64,000 nt of DNA, taken from contig NC_047076.1 in assembly GCF_902459465.1 (NCBI RefSeq), positions 1,997,488 to 2,061,487 on the forward strand, in the 5' to 3' direction. Of this stretch, positions 1 to 13,108 are shown piece by piece. A program made the position numbers and the translations under genes. The notes under the pieces were generated by a model that worked only from the letters and a program-made list of their open reading frames with translations, ran no database searches and was not told the origin of the DNA. Origin of the DNA: Asterias rubens. Lineage: Eukaryota; Echinodermata; Asteroidea; Forcipulatida; Asteriidae. Each line of letters starts with the position of its first letter. Positions within the stretch are counted from its first letter, which is position 1.

Positions 1-839
1 ATGCATAATTTAATGGTTTGATGCATTAGATATCTCCCCCCCCCCCCCGAAATCTTTTGGCCTCACCCTCCTCAGATGAAAATGTCAGGGTTACGCATAG
101 ACATCCAGTTAACCATACAGTAGAGGATACATGAGCAGTTATTTTAAAAAAAGAAACTCTTTTGTTTCATTGTTGGCATTGCAAAAAAACACACCTGGCA
201 AACCATGTACCACCTCAGACATTTTATGACAAGCCGCAACACAGGCACTGTTTATTGTTATTATGTAGTAGGACCTGGAAGGGGGAGAAGAGTGCCCCAA
301 TTCAACCCCTACTTGTGATAATAATATACACCGTAAATTATCTCAAGGAGAATGAATGTAATGGACCAAGTTTGCGATTCAGATTTTTGTTGTTAAAAAA
401 AAAAGAAAAGGGGAAAAAAACAGCAAAAAAAAAAAAAAAAAATCTCACAACAAAAAACCAGCAGAGTTTGACCTATTATTTTAGTCAGGCAGCTGCTTAG
501 CCAGCCTAAATTTTTACCCTGAATTTAGCCTCGGAGTAAAGAATTATGAATGGAAAGTTTATGTATCTCCCTCCACATCTGGTAAAGTACTCCTCTATAG
601 TTGAGTGAACGTTGGCATATTTTGCCCGTTAGCAAATTATTTCAAGGGATGGTTAACAGATGGACTGTTATGCTATACCAGGCATTGAAGTTCTCTTTTG
701 GAGGGGCACAGCAATTTTGCTCTGGTAAGGGACTCCGATATGAGGGTGGAACACGTACATTTGTATTTGAACCTTGCGCAGCGCACCGTAGCAAAAGCAC
801 AGGGCACCACAGCAAAAGCACAGGGCACCACGGCAATAG

Positions 840-983
840 GAGACTTTCCAACGCTAGGCGGCAGCAGACATACCGGGTAAATTTCCATTGTTTACGTAGT
901 TCTGAACATGCGCATAATTCTGAGAACAATGGATTTACTCGGTAAGTCTGCTGCCCTCTATCGTCCCAGAAAGTCTCCCATTG
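840..983 (+). mobile_element. Foldback MITE-like element, family E
   Basis: Ends are inverted (GGAGACTTTCC on the left, GAAAGTCTCC on the right) and the two halves share CAGCAGAC...GTCTGCTG and CCATTGTTTACG/GAACAATGG segments in opposite orientation. A second copy in the opposite orientation lies at 39948-40093 in a VPS50 intron. There is no coding capacity, so it is a non-autonomous element; superfamily not assigned. Confidence 0.65.
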
Positions 984-1619
984 CTGTGGGTGCCGTGGGT
1001 TAATTTGAGGCCTACAATACATGTAGGCCTATTTCTGCTTTTTAAAAGTTGCAAAAATGAAAAAGCAATGAGCAAGGACATTTTTTGAAAATAAGAGCCA
1101 CATGTTGCTTTCATGTGTGAATGTGGTGTTTTTTTTTAGTGGCAGTGGAAATGGCATTTTAAACATTCGTAGTAAACATCAGAGCTATCTGAATATAAAA
1201 TAATTCCTTTCAATTTTGTTTCCTTCTTTCTATGTTTTCATTGTTGTGTAGTAGAGATATTTCTCATAAAACCAGAGGAGCCTATACACTCATGACAAAT
1301 CACACAGTTGAAGCTTTGTTACCATTTGAATAATTTTTCCAATAATTTGAAGTTTTGAATGAAGATTTAAATCCCAAACTAACCCCAAACTTCTCCTAAT
1401 CATAGCATTTGATTGATCACCGTTCCCTCCAGCTTCCGGATACACATTCAGAAACTAAATCCCCACTAAAAGAATTTATCAAGTGTCGGACTTATTCTCC
1501 CCTGATACCCATAATCCACTACTTCCACTCCTAAACCATTTCCCCAGCTCGAAGGTCAAGGTATTATCCTTCAGAATGTGAACTTCTACAACTGAAATTC
1601 AAGACACTCTTGGCATTTT

Positions 1620-2038
1620 TTAAAGGCACACTGAACACCTTTGTATTCTCACTTGGTGTATTCCAACATATGCATAAAATATGAACAATTTGGGCTCAAT
1701 TCAAATTGGTCATCGAAGTTGCGAGAGAACAATGGAAGAAAAAACACCCTTGTTGGACAAATTTGTGTGATTTCAGATGCCTAAAAAAATAAAATTAAAA
1801 AAAACTTCAGTCCTGAAGCCTTTCAATGTTTGACTAAGAACCTGCCTAATTGATGTTACCTCTTTCTCAAAAACTGCGTTACTTCAGAGGTAGCCGTTCC
1901 TCACAATGTTTTATACTATCAACAGCTCTCCATTGCTTGTTACCATAGAGCAAGGACCCTTGCTCTATGTTGTTACCAAGTCAGTTTTTATGCTAAAGAT
2001 TATTTTGAGTAATAACCAATAGTGTCTAGTGCCTTTAA
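1620..2038 (+). mobile_element. TTAA-flanked MITE, family A (diverged copy)
   Basis: Begins TTAAAGGCACACTGAACACC and ends with an AATAGTGTCTAGTGCC-type terminus followed by TTTAA. It shares internal blocks (TATGCATAAAAT, TCAGAGGTAGCCGTT, CAACAGCTCTCCATTGC) with the copies at 4507, 13109, 14633, 32061 and 60827. A short internal duplication of a GAGCAAGGACCC-type segment lies near 1950-1970. Non-coding. Confidence 0.6.
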
Positions 2039-2454
2039 GACACTCTTGGAATTTTTTAAGGGATCTGATACTCTCCAGATCACCTGGCCTCTTTGACCTT
2101 GATTAGGATCTGAATTACACCTGTTAATTAGTTCCTATGGAACAGGTGTCCAATTAACAAGTCTGTATTGGTAATCAATCTCCATGACAACACCACGAAT
2201 GGGATATTCCAGATGTATCTGAATTCAGACTTTTACGATGCGTTTTTTTACACTCAATCTAGAAAGCTTTTTTTTATCATGACCACAGATCAAGATCTGG
2301 TGTCGCGATTACACCAGTGCTCATGATCCCGCTTGTGATCACAGCAGCCAACAATGACACAAGCAAAAACCCTGCCATTCCTAGCAAATGAGATATATAT
2401 ATATAATGCAATCTTTGAGCTGTAGAACTGTTTTAATAAATTAATATTCGTTCT

Positions 2455-2560
2455 TCAGAAGACATCAGAGCATACTGATCGAAACGTCAAGTTGAAATCA
2501 ACGGTTCTTTTCAGAACAAACCCCAACTCATAGAGATTATCATTACATGGTGTTACTAAG
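2455..2560 (+). mobile_element. Family D foldback element fragment
   Basis: Contains CAGAAGACATCAGAGCATAC, a GATCGAAACGTC core and AACGGTTCTTTTCAGAAC, the signature of a dispersed foldback family seen also at 23190, 38018 and 41857. This copy lacks one terminus. Non-coding. Confidence 0.5.
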
Positions 2561-4506
2561 TGTTACTTTTACAAAGGTATTTTCTAGGGTAAAGAAATAT
2601 TGTTGACAGCTTGTAATGCAATACCCGAGCACCTTCTGACTGGGCAGTTTGACATTAACTAATATTGTAGCTAGTCGTTAAGCTCATCTCTCATGCACAA
2701 AGTGCTGGGCGGTTTAAGAGACAGGCATCCTGGATTTGACTCTCTTTTTTTCAGTGAAAGGAAAGTACTATTTTTCTTCCCGAAGGATTTAAAACAGACA
2801 TGGTGATATTTCCTTAGCCTTTTCGTTGTGTTTTGTTTCATGAATTGCGGTGTTAAAACCATCTGTTTTCGGAGCTTCAAAGTGACACGTGAAACGACGC
2901 AAATGACCAAACATATCTGTCAGAAGGATAGAACAGATGATGCTATCATAGCTTGGTTTATACCTCATTCCTTCCAGTCTGCTTGATATAATGTCAACTT
3001 GACAGAATCCAAGGCTAGGCTATTCAGAGATTTGGTCACACATGTTTCCATTGTAAGTTGTTTTTTCAAGCCAAGCTCTCTGAAATCTGAAAATCTTACA
3101 TCTGTTGGAGAAACTGGGCCAAGGCATGCCAGAATTTGGCAGGGAATTTAAAGTGAATACCCCCCCCCCCACTCACACATTTGTTCCGATATTGATATAG
3201 CTTTTTGTTCACTGTGAATGGAAAACAACATGAAGGGGGTAAACTATATGGCTGCTGCGCTACTCTGCTTGTATGACTAAACTTAAATTCAATTGGACAC
3301 TAAGGCTGTGCCTAAACCAAGCAGCTCCGTCTAAAGGCTATAGCTATGACTATGGCTATCGGCTGCAGCTAGCAGTAATGTTGAAGAATGGTATTTTTTT
3401 GTGATCCAGCTATAGCCACTGGTGAAGCTTTAACTTGGCCAACCTTACATTGTCATGGGCCCTATATTTGGCTCAAATTTAATTTCAACTTTACCAAATG
3501 AAGAAACTGAAATATGAAACCATAGTTACTTTGTTTTTACAGAAGAAAAAAAAGTTACATTTTAGTTTTATTTCTTTTCTTTTTGTGAAGTGGCATAAAG
3601 ATAGGAAATTGAAAGATTTTACAAACAGACTCATTCAATAACATTTCTTCTGTTTATCTGTACACTTTCCCAAAAACTCTGTACTATCAAAGAGTAGGGA
3701 CTCGGTTTCAAATGGTTGTTTAAAACCTTGTAGTCAATTTTAAAACAACCATATAAGACATCCTTGCACCTCTGTTTTTGTTCCCTAATAAGACTCAAGT
3801 TTGTACTTTTCCTAACTTAGAAGGCAAAGTGCCCTCCAAGAAGCCATAACTCTACATAGTTGTGGGGACAATTATCTCTCAGTTTGGACACCTTAGGCTA
3901 TGAATGATAAGGAGCACAGTATCATGAACCTGCCTGGGGAGATGTCATAGGAGCATCATCCCTCACTTTAAACACGCTCTCTAAAGACCTCCAAAACCTT
4001 GAGAAAGTGTTACAAATTGTCCACAAGAATGTATGAATGAGTCCAGGTTTACTGTAGCCAAAAGGGATGCTTGCATTAAAGAACTTTTTTTCAGGGATGG
4101 GAAATTTTATCTGAATTCAGATTTTTTAAATCAGCCTGATCGAGAATATCAACTGTTTTTTCTAGAAATGTAAAGAAATCTGCTCTTTCATCTACTGCTT
4201 GTGGTGATGACGCTGTTCCTAAAAGCTCTGTGAAATGTAAACCCTAGAAGTTTACCAAAAGGTGAAAATGCGATCCTTTTAAAATGCCTTCTAACAGTAG
4301 GATCCTGTTTCAGACTGTCTTTTCAGCATTTCTTCTCAGCAAGGACACTCACCTCTGTTTGTTTTTAGATTATTGTTAAAGAGCGTTAACACCTCTGTAA
4401 AAGCCCAAACTTTATGTATAACCTTTGGTAAACCCTTGTTTATACCAAATAAAAGGTCAAATATCATACCTACAAAAAAATGTTTTTAATATTGGGGGAG
4501 CAATAT

Positions 4507-4893
4507 TTAAAGGCAGTGGACACTATTGGTAATTACTCAAAATAAATTTTAGCATAAAACCTTTCTTGGTGACGAGTAATGGGGAGAGGTTGATGGTATA
4601 AAACATTGTGAGAAACGGCTCCCTCTGAAGTACCATAGTTTTCGAGAAAGAAGTAATTTTCCACGAATTTGATTTCAAGACCTCAGATTTAGAACTTGAG
4701 GTCTCGAAATCAACCATCTAAATGCACACAACTTCAGGTGACAATGGTGTTTTTTTCTTTCATTATTATCTCGCAAGTTCGATGACCGATTGAGCTCAAA
4801 TTTTCACAAGTTTGTTATTTTATGCATAGGTTGAGATACACCAACTGTGAAGGCTTGTCTTTGACAATTACCAATAGTGTCCACTGTCTTTAA
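4507..4893 (+). mobile_element. TTAA-flanked MITE, family A (well preserved)
   Basis: Both ends are visible: TTAA then AGGCAGTGGACACTATTGG, and CCAATAGTGTCCACTGTCT then TTAA. The termini are near-perfect inverted repeats and the TTAA at each side looks like the target duplication. The interior is non-coding and about 90% alike by eye with the copy at 14633-15023. Confidence 0.85.
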
Positions 4894-7800
4894 AAACTGT
4901 GGGAGTTATTAAGTGGCACCAAGGCCAAGGCCAGGACACAAAATATTCCTCTTCGAAGACATACACCATGAAAACTCATTCCCAGCCTACATTGGAAAAA
5001 CAAAATCTGTTATCGCAATAGATTAGCTTCATAAATGTATTCGCCAAATGTTATTTGCAGCGATTAAAAGTAAAGCCCCTCCTCCATCATCTAAAAAAAA
5101 AAGTACACACCATCTTAAATTTCATCAACATTCTCCTTTTGCATCCTTCTATTATCCTCTCCGGGGTTTCTCCGTCATCGTCTTGAAAGCAGATGCGGGA
5201 GTTATCAGATTGGATTGTGACATGGATGACTCAGTAACATTAAGCCAAATAAAAATAAAAACATGGTGAGCGTCCCCGCCCGCTTCCTTTTTAAGAGGTT
5301 GCTTCCTTTTTTCGTTTTCTTCTAACTGTTGTATAAATGACTTCTTTTTTTTCCTGAGTGAGTTTTATTTTTTTTAAGAAAAATAAAGAAAATAAAAAGA
5401 TAAAAAATAAAGAGAAAAAAAAAAGGATATATTTTCACAATCTCAGCCCCCCAAAAAAGTGTAAGGTAGTCATTTAAACCAAATTGTTTTAAATGCCATC
5501 CTCTGTCCTTTTTTCAAAAACGGAGGAATCTAAACATGTTTTTTTATTCGGTCTCTTGGTGTCTATCCTGAGTGTTGCTCATCCAAATGAAGAGGTGTCT
5601 TGATCATTCATGGCAGCTGCTTGGAGAGAATGATGATAGTTGATATGAAATAAAAAAAACTAAATTGTGAGAGGAGGGTGGTACCTTCCATCTGAATGGT
5701 GCTAGTGAATGCTGCTTTTATTGCAGTTTCGGGTGCATGGTGCTTTCAATGGTGCTTTTGCTGCCGTATATGGGTACAGCTATCAGTTTCAATGTTTCAA
5801 GACTGTAATGATATAACAGAAATCAAATATAGCGCATAGAGCACTGAGATTCATTATCCTTGCAATTTAGTCATAAGACCATTTCGCTGTATAAGTGTAT
5901 TTTGACTTCTTACACGAAAAACATTCCAAGAAAAAATGTTTTATCTCACACTAAAGTGCTTCGTCCAAAAAACGTTGTTTCTCGGACAAAAATACTCGGT
6001 GCAAAAACAATCTATCTGATGCAGGTTTTCCTCATTTCAAAGAAAAGACCAGTCACCCCTTGCACTGATATCCCATTCGGCCACTTTCTCACTGGTCATA
6101 GGTTTCAACATGCGCTTTGCCTAAAATTCACCCTTCATGGTACTATATGCGGAATCTGACACCCCAAACAGCGCCACCTAGAGTTATAAAAGGTAAAGAC
6201 ATCAGGTGGATTGAGTCAATACAACGTCGAGTCAGTCAAACGAGACATGAAGTAATTGATTGATCCAACCCACCTCTCTGTCAATAGGTGCAATCATGAA
6301 AATCAAACACTCACGTCCTAGAATCTGGTGTACTTTTCCCCCCTGTATATAGACATTCTTCTCATTCTTGAAATACAATATTTGCCACAAAGCAGCTGGT
6401 TTCCTCACATTAGATCAGTCATAAAGTCGTCAAATGTTATCTTGTTGCGGTGATAGCGTTCAGACTCTCTTTGCGATTCTCGCAACAATCGCAATGTTCT
6501 TGCGAGACTGCTGCTCTTGCGACTATGGTCTCATTTTATTGGAGAGCAGTCAGGGAGGGAGCCAGCAGCCTCCCACAAGAGCAGTGATCTCGCGAGAGCA
6601 GTCTTCGATCAAGAGCTATCGCAACATTAACAACTTGTCCACAAGTCTAGTCCTGAAGCTTCTCTCATCAATCTAGGCTCTATAGTAACTTTGTACGCAG
6701 TTGAAGGGACATTCCTACGTGATATATTTGGGGGTTTTTTTTATTGGAAGCTCCTGATAACTGATCTTGTTAGCAGTCATGTAATACCACTCAATCAGTA
6801 GCTATGTCAGTCTTTATCATTCCGCTAATATCAACATGACTGATATGATGGATGTGTGTGTGTTCTGATAATGGTATGGTAGTAGTTGTTGTACCATCAG
6901 GCATATTAGGTTTGTTGTCTATTTAAGTTACAGTCACATTTCTCTAGACGCAAAGTTTTATACAGGTTGAAGTACAGACCAGGTTGATTTCCTTTACCGT
7001 CCTTGTAATTGTGATGCCATCTTAACTAGTGTAATGTACCCTTAAATTTTTTTTTGCTGAAATCGCACGGTAGTTAACGCATCAAAAGAGCAGTCCTGAA
7101 CTATGTGGTGTTTTCTATGCAGAATCTGCAGCTTTGCGCTCCCATGTCCTGTGCATACAGCTTAAGGATTACATATATCATGTTATAATTGCTGAAATAC
7201 TCCTTAGAAAGAAAAAAAAAAAAGATTTGTGAATTTATGTCAAAAAAATAACCGTCACCCATTCTCAGACTATGTACTTCCTATCATGTTTTATGCACAA
7301 TATAAATTGGTAAATGAGGTCTCGGTAGAAGTTGCTAAGAATATGAAATCAAATCTTTCATCACTCACGCTCCACACATACAGCAATTATTTCACTTATC
7401 TCTCATCATATGGAGCAATATGGAGCCTGACCTATATAAACAGAAATATGTTAAAGGGACTGTCTTTATGGTTCACAAAAACGATTCTAGTAAAAATGTC
7501 AAACTAGAGAGGTTTTCCTGTCAGATCTTTGACTTTGGGCTCAGAAGATTAGTGCTAATTTGACATTCTTATGGTTGTTTTCTTGATGAAGCATTGCATG
7601 TTGGTAGGAAGGAGTTCTGTACATTTTGTAAAGACTTGACGACTTTGGCTTTAAGTTGGCTTTAAGTCGCTTTGGGGGGGGGGGGCAGGGGCAGGGAAAA
7701 GTGTGTTAATACAGAGCCACACTCGTGTTGACAGATTTTTTACACCTTGGTGCTGAGTACTTCATATTAATAGTATTAATAGAACCCCCATGTGAGATTA

Positions 7801-7989
7801 TTATTGTTGCAGTCTCAGCCAGACAGAATAATAAATTAAAATTTTATGTCATATTCCTGGAATACTAACCCAAGGCGGTAAAATTCCTTTTGATATTTTA
7901 AAATATTTTCTTAAATTGATTATTGTTTTGTTTTCTCCTCTTCCTACTACAGATTGAGAGTGATGTCTTTATCATTTTGTTGGTAATGT

Positions 7990-8003
7990 GTTACCATAGC
8001 AAC
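7990..8003 (+). promoter_or_regulatory. RFX/X-box-like motif in the 5' UTR of the LYPD6-like gene
   Basis: GTTACCATAGCAAC fits the RFX X-box consensus GTNRCC-N2-RGYAAC on every defined base, 18 bases before the start codon. A match of this degeneracy is expected about once per 130 kb by chance, so it may mean nothing. Its position inside the presumed leader exon makes a promoter role uncertain. Confidence 0.25.
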
Positions 8004-8021
8004 TAGTGTAGCTATCCCATC

Positions 8022-11000
8022 ATGCTTCTTTCTTGGCCACTGGGCATCAAGCAGTGGTTATCACCGGTGCTCTTCTATGTAGTGTTAATGTCCACGTGCA
8101 GTGCACCGACCGAACCAACGTTAATATTCTCCTATGATGACAGTAAGTAAACCGAAACAATCTTTGTTTTCATTGAGAATTTCTTAGTTTTTTTTAAATC
8201 CGTGGTATCCCAAACAAAAATATTGACTAGTCAGGGAGAGCCCCAACATAGGGAACGAACGAACCAAAACTTATATCGATCAACCACCATACCAAAGCTT
8301 ACATGCCCTTACCACCAAATCAAATTCAGAAGTGTCCCGTTTCTAGAACACGCCACTTTTACTCCTAAACTTAAGCTATTGATCCAGAAACTCTTATTGA
8401 ATTTTCATCTTTTGATCAGAAATTATAATTCTCGTCGAGTTGAAAATTCCGAAGGTCTGTTTCTCCTCAAAAACACTGAAGTCCTTTTGAGTTTTAAATT
8501 CAAAATAAATTGACAGAGTTAACATTCATGAACTGAGCCCTGGGCCAAATTGCCAAACAGCAACGGCTCCTCGCCCGTAAAAAATGTTCCGACTCCACAA
8601 ATTGAATTTCATGAACTCCTTGTGCTACATTTTCCAAATTCTTTGGAAATTTTCAAGCGTGTGATTTTGAGGGTAGAGTGGCACTTACTCCTGTTGGGTT
8701 TTTTCTTTGTCTCTGTTTGTTTCATATAGGTACACCATTCCCCAATGCAATTAAGTGTTTCACGTGCACGGATAAGAAGAGCAATCGAGAGTGTAACGAG
8801 AGAGCATACGATGCGTTCTGCCCCAAGGGTAAGTAAGACAAAGATGCAAGATCCCGCAATTTTTTTTTCTTTTATTTTTTTTCTTTCTTTTTTAAAGTCA
8901 ATGAACATGTTTGTGTTTTTACTCACAGTATTTGTTTGCGCTAAAACTTACTTGGTAATAAAGCAACGGAGAGCTTTTGAAATTATAAACATTGTGAGTA
9001 ATGTAGTGCTAGAAAGAGGTCATTTCTCACTCAAATATTTGAATCTGAGAAAGACTTCAGGCCTGAAGCCTTTCTCATGCATCTGAAAAAAGTCTGTGCA
9101 ACAAGGGTTTTTTTTCTTTCATCTTTTTCTTGCAACTTTGATCAGCAATTGAGCCCAAATTTTCTCAGATTTGTTATTTAATGCTTATGTTGGATATACA
9201 TGTACCAAGTGAGAATACTGGTCTTTGACAATTTGCCAAACGTGTTCAGTGGCTTTAAAAAGGAGCCTCACATCTATTCCGAGAGAACTGGGAAATTAAA
9301 ACGAGAGGGAGGAAGGGAATGATGATGAATTCAGCCTGGTTGTAATTCTGAAAAGTACCCTTTTTATTATATGGGTTTGAAATTCCGCAGAGACCTTAGA
9401 AGCAGTCAATCTTTGCCGTGGTATTAATTTCAAATGTCACCATGGATACAGCATCTTGGTATTTTAATAAAAATGCCATTTTCTCTGGCAAAGTGGCGTC
9501 TAACTTAGTCTTACTCATCGTGAGTTCAATTTCAGACATGTAAAGTGTTCTCACAATCACATCTGTTTTACATTTGTGGTTTGAATTTGACCGGTGGGAG
9601 TTGGAACTGAACTTAACTTGCAGTTGGAAATGTTCTTGGCCCTCATCCATATTTTTATTAAAACAACTTCTTCATACTGGCAGACACATTTTCTACTTTT
9701 TACATCCCTGTGGAGACATCTTTTGTTCCTTGAGGAGCACTCTGTCTTTAGAATTCTCCTGTAGACTGTACAAGTCTCACACATTTTTGAACTTACATGT
9801 AGGGTTTAAGTGTGTGAGTTTGTTTCTTTTTGCAATTAAGGCGCCTTGTCAAAACCTCCAAGCCGTTCAATTCCGCGTTCATTCTGCAGGATTCTGCGGA
9901 TTTAGATAACAAAAGGACCCGTAGCAACCGGGCAGGTCCATGGCCAGGACAGCTTGTTTACATGTCAATAAACATGAATATTTCGGCAGCTCCCAAAAAT
10001 GTTTGAATATGTTGGGTTTTTTTCCTGGTTTTTTTTCCCCCTCAGTTTCCGTAAGGTAGTGAATATTTAAACAGTCTTGCTTTATGCGTGTCAGTTAAAG
10101 CCATTATACACTTTCGGAACAGAAAAAAAAAAAAAGTTCACAGATTTACAAATAACTTACAGGGTTTACAGAAGGTCATGGTGAAAGACTTCTCTTGAAA
10201 TATTATTCCATGAAATGCTTTTCTTTTTGAGAAAACATTAAAACAAATAGCAATTCTCGATAACGAGAATTACGGATTTATTTTAAATACACATCATGAC
10301 ACGGCGAAACGTGCGGAAACAAGGGTGGGTTTTCCTGTTATTTTCCCCCGACTCCGCTGACCGATTGAGCCTAAATTTTCACAGGTTTGTTATTTCATAT
10401 ATATAAGTTGTGATACACGAAGTGTACTTGTGACAATACTGTTTACCGAAAGTGTCCAATGGCTTTAAGCTTTAAACAGTTTTTTATCAAGATCGTTATA
10501 AATTTGTCCAACCTAAATACTTGTTTTATCATTTTGAAATTTTAACACTTGGAATTATTTTTCGTGAACAGGCACCAAGTACTGTTACTCCTCCCACTAC
10601 CTGAATCAGAAATCAGGAGAAAGTATTTTAGTCAACAAGAAATGTGCATTACAAGAAGAATGCACAGTGAATGCTGTCGGCTGTAAAGACACCAGCACTA
10701 AGCACGTGCAGGTGAGACATTCAAATCCGCAACTGTTTATTTGTATTGTAGCGTCGGTGCTGATCGACGGTTAGGGGGCGCAAGCAAGACTCCCCATCGG
10801 AGCACTGCTGGCAGCCGATCGAGGAACCTGCTCGCAAGAGAGGGCGCCCTCTGGCTTAGGCCTTCTCTCTTGTGTATTTAGTATGGCTTGTTGAGTGTAA
10901 ATATAGCTCCAGAACGATGACAGAAAAGCCAGTAAATTGTACCTTCTTGTGTCATTAAACTGTGTGCGTTGCAACCCCCGGTCAACGCTACAGTACATGT

Positions 11001-11743
11001 ATATATATTGTTTATTGTTCACTCTTTGGAAAAAAAATAAAATAATTATGTCTAAAATTGATTGCAGCTCCAGAACAAGGCCTTATTTCATAGAGCCGCT
11101 AAAGCAGAAAGTATTGCTTAACAATTTTCTGCTTTAGCAGAAATGGGCAGGACACCAGTCACAAATTGTACCTGTTACAGTGGTGTTTTGGTAGGTAACC
11201 CTGTTCTGGTAGGCATAATATTGTTGTGCTTAGCTACTTTTTGAGCTCGATGAAATTGGGCCTTTGGCCTTGTTTTATGGAGCTGCTTAAGCACAAAAAG
11301 TAGCTAAGTACTACAAAGTGTTATTTACCAGAATAAGGTTACCAGCCAAACCACTATGTCCTGTGTACAATGTGTGACTGGTATCCTGCTCATTTCTGCT
11401 AAGCAGAAAATTCTTAAGCAGGTTAAGCAGTATTTTCTACTTAAGCAGCTCTATGAAATTGGGCCCTGTACATTATTTTAACAGCTTAAATGACTTTTTG
11501 TTTCCCTTCCTTTTCTTCTTTAAGATGAATAATTTATTTCTTCTAACTTGATATTTCCTTCCCCAGAGATGTGTCTCATGCTGTGAAGGAACCCAGTGTA
11601 ACTTCTGGTCTCCGCATAACTCAACGACGGCCGTCTTCAGTACGGTAACGCCTCTTAATTCAGCACCACAGCACACAATACCCAACGTCATATTAATAGT
11701 AACGCTAACTCTCTTAACAAGATTACTAACGTTAGCGACATAA
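8022..11743 (+). CDS. LYPD6: Ly6/uPAR-domain GPI-anchored protein, LYPD6/LYPD6B-like
   Basis: Four coding exons (8022-8142, 8730-8828, 10572-10711, 11567-11743) join in phase to 178 residues; human LYPD6 is about 171. Residues 1-27 form a signal peptide (MLLSWPLGIKQWLSPVLF...). A three-finger domain follows: CFTC at 50-53, CNERAYDAFCPKGTKYCY about 61-79, RCVSCCEGTQCN at 121-132, ending in the family CN signature. The C-terminal 22 residues are hydrophobic (NVILIVTLTLLTRLLTLAT), as expected for GPI attachment. LYPD6 proteins are extracellular modulators of Wnt/LRP6 signalling and nicotinic receptors; that role is family knowledge only. The start is the first ATG after a strong acceptor ending at 7952, so a non-coding first exon is likely upstream. 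LYPD6 and LYPD6B cannot be separated from this alone. Confidence 0.9.
8990..9257 (+). mobile_element. MITE family A-related fragment in LYPD6-like intron 2
   Basis: Shares AAAGAGGTCATTTCTCACT, a TTCAGGCCTGAAGCC palindrome, TTGAGCCCAAATTTTC and a GTGTTCAGTGGCTTTAA right end with family A relatives. The left terminus is missing. Confidence 0.5.
10095..10468 (+). mobile_element. TTAA-flanked MITE, family F, in LYPD6-like intron 2
   Basis: Starts TTAAAGCCATTATACACTTT and ends CCGAAAGTGTCCAATGGC then TTTAA, so the termini are inverted. A copy in the opposite orientation lies at 39334-39701. The interior carries TTCTCGATAACGAGAA and a GACCGATTGAGCCTAAATT block related to family A interiors. Non-coding. 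Confidence 0.8.
11077..11466. mobile_element. Family C foldback element (two inverted halves)
   Basis: Two arms of about 190 bp with TCATAGAGC / GCTCTATGAAATTGGGCCC ends and internal GCAGAAA...CAGGACACCAGTCACAAATT and its complement. It sits in the third intron of the LYPD6-like gene, about 100 bp before exon 4. Non-coding; other copies are at 26208, 29243, 38638 and 48929. Confidence 0.75.
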
Positions 11744-12628
11744 CGCAAGACCCCATGTAAATAAACGGGTGTATATATTTAAAGATCTTTTTTTTTTTGT
11801 AAAATATTGTGTATACAATTTGACGTGAGTTAAGGTTATATTATGCAAATTTAGTGAGAAATTCCTCGACAAACTGACCTCTTGGGTATTACAATTTATG
11901 AGAAATGTTATGCAATTATTATAAACTAACCTAATATTAGCCAATGGGTCCATAGCAAATCAAAATAACACTGTTGCTGCAGCTCTATCGACACTGATTT
12001 GTTCAACCCAGACGCTCTGAATGCTTGTAGGTGAGAAAGACTTCTGAAGGGCAAATGTAATGCGGTTAAGCAACATGAGCTGTTTGTCGACCCAGGTCCT
12101 TTAATTTTTTTCTTTATACATTTGAAAATAGCATAATCTACGCATTAATGCTGTTCAAATCACATGTTGATACAACCTTTGGTTCAAAAGTTGTTATACA
12201 AGAAAATAAAACTGGAAAAAAAGGAGTTTAAAGTCAAGTTGTTTATTGCACATTCATCGGCACATTTCTTTCAATACTAATTAACCCCTTTTTGATGTTA
12301 ATTAACAGGAAGGAAGTTGCCAAGATAAAAAAGGACATATTTTTGAAATTTACAAAATTAATATTTGTGAAACTTCCATCCTTTGTTGGCCTGTTTTGGC
12401 GACTCATTAAGCTTGATCGCATCACCCCCAAAAACGGTGTTTTTTTTCCTGTGTCAGACCCAAAAACTACTACGGTTCAAATCCCACTCCAGTAAATGAT
12501 TTCTTGTTCAATCCCAAATTCTTTAAAACTTACCAAGTCAGTTTCCCTCAGGGTTTATTACTCGATATCCTTACATAAATCCTTATTAAATCATTGCTAA
12601 AAATATAGGAACTCAAACTGCTACCCGG

Positions 12629-12820
12629 TAATCTTGGTGGTTTAGTTGGTAAGAAACTGCTCTAGAATTTTAAAGGTCGTGGGTTCAAACCCCACCCGAG
12701 TAATGTGCCTGTGATTTGTTTTCACAGAGCTCGGGAAAGTACTGAGTATACAGTGATAACACACATCGGTGTGTATGGGTAAAACAAAAATTAATATTCT
12801 TTATCCTCGATGCAAATTTC
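12629..12820 (+). mobile_element. tRNA-derived SINE, family 1
   Basis: A tRNA-like head (GGTGGTTTAGTTGGTAAGAA as A-box, GGGTTCAAACCCC as B-box) is followed by a conserved body with CTCGGGAAAGTACTGAGTAT, ACACATCGGTGTGTATGGG and a TTCTTTATCC end. The same body occurs at 34645-34805 (reverse) and 42910-43060. The head-plus-shared-body arrangement argues against a working tRNA gene. Confidence 0.75.
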
Positions 12821-13108
12821 CATCTATTTAATCCTTAAAATCATTGGCAGTAACTAAGTATTTTTACGATCCCAGTACTTCTTAAAATCAAGAGCTTCTT
12901 GTTAAACACAGTGGATTCAAATATTGAGGTAATATTTTCAGAGTAAAAGAAATGAAGACAAATTGTTAGGGTTTTCTAAACTCAACTTTGGATGTAGTTT
13001 ATTGACATTGTGGAATATTAATTACTGGAAGTTATAGAAAATAGTTTTTTAGACATTTGTATTTCATATCTGAAGTTGTAATATTATTGTCAAAAATACA
13101 ATCATGAG

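Larger units (their letters stand above)
1..7952. other. Intergenic region upstream of the LYPD6-like gene
   Basis: I find no coding exon with conserved protein similarity here. The region is AT-rich with homopolymer runs (C-run near 37-48, G-run near 7674-7684) and holds dispersed repeats listed separately (840-983, 1620-2038, 2455-2560, 4507-4893). The interval 6430-6620 contains loosely inverted GCGAGAGCAG-type segments. Short open frames are scattered and lack codon-like composition. An unseen 5' UTR exon of the LYPD6-like gene could lie here, because the first coding exon has a strong upstream splice acceptor. Confidence 0.6.

Noticed and set aside
162..500. 112-codon open frame at the left edge
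   Set aside because: Low-complexity lysine run from a poly-A stretch, no similarity to a known family, no splice or start context.
601..1022. Overlapping open frames on both strands
   Set aside because: They lie in a foldback MITE and the dispersed GGGCACCACGGCAAT repeat; the two-strand openness reflects the inverted structure.
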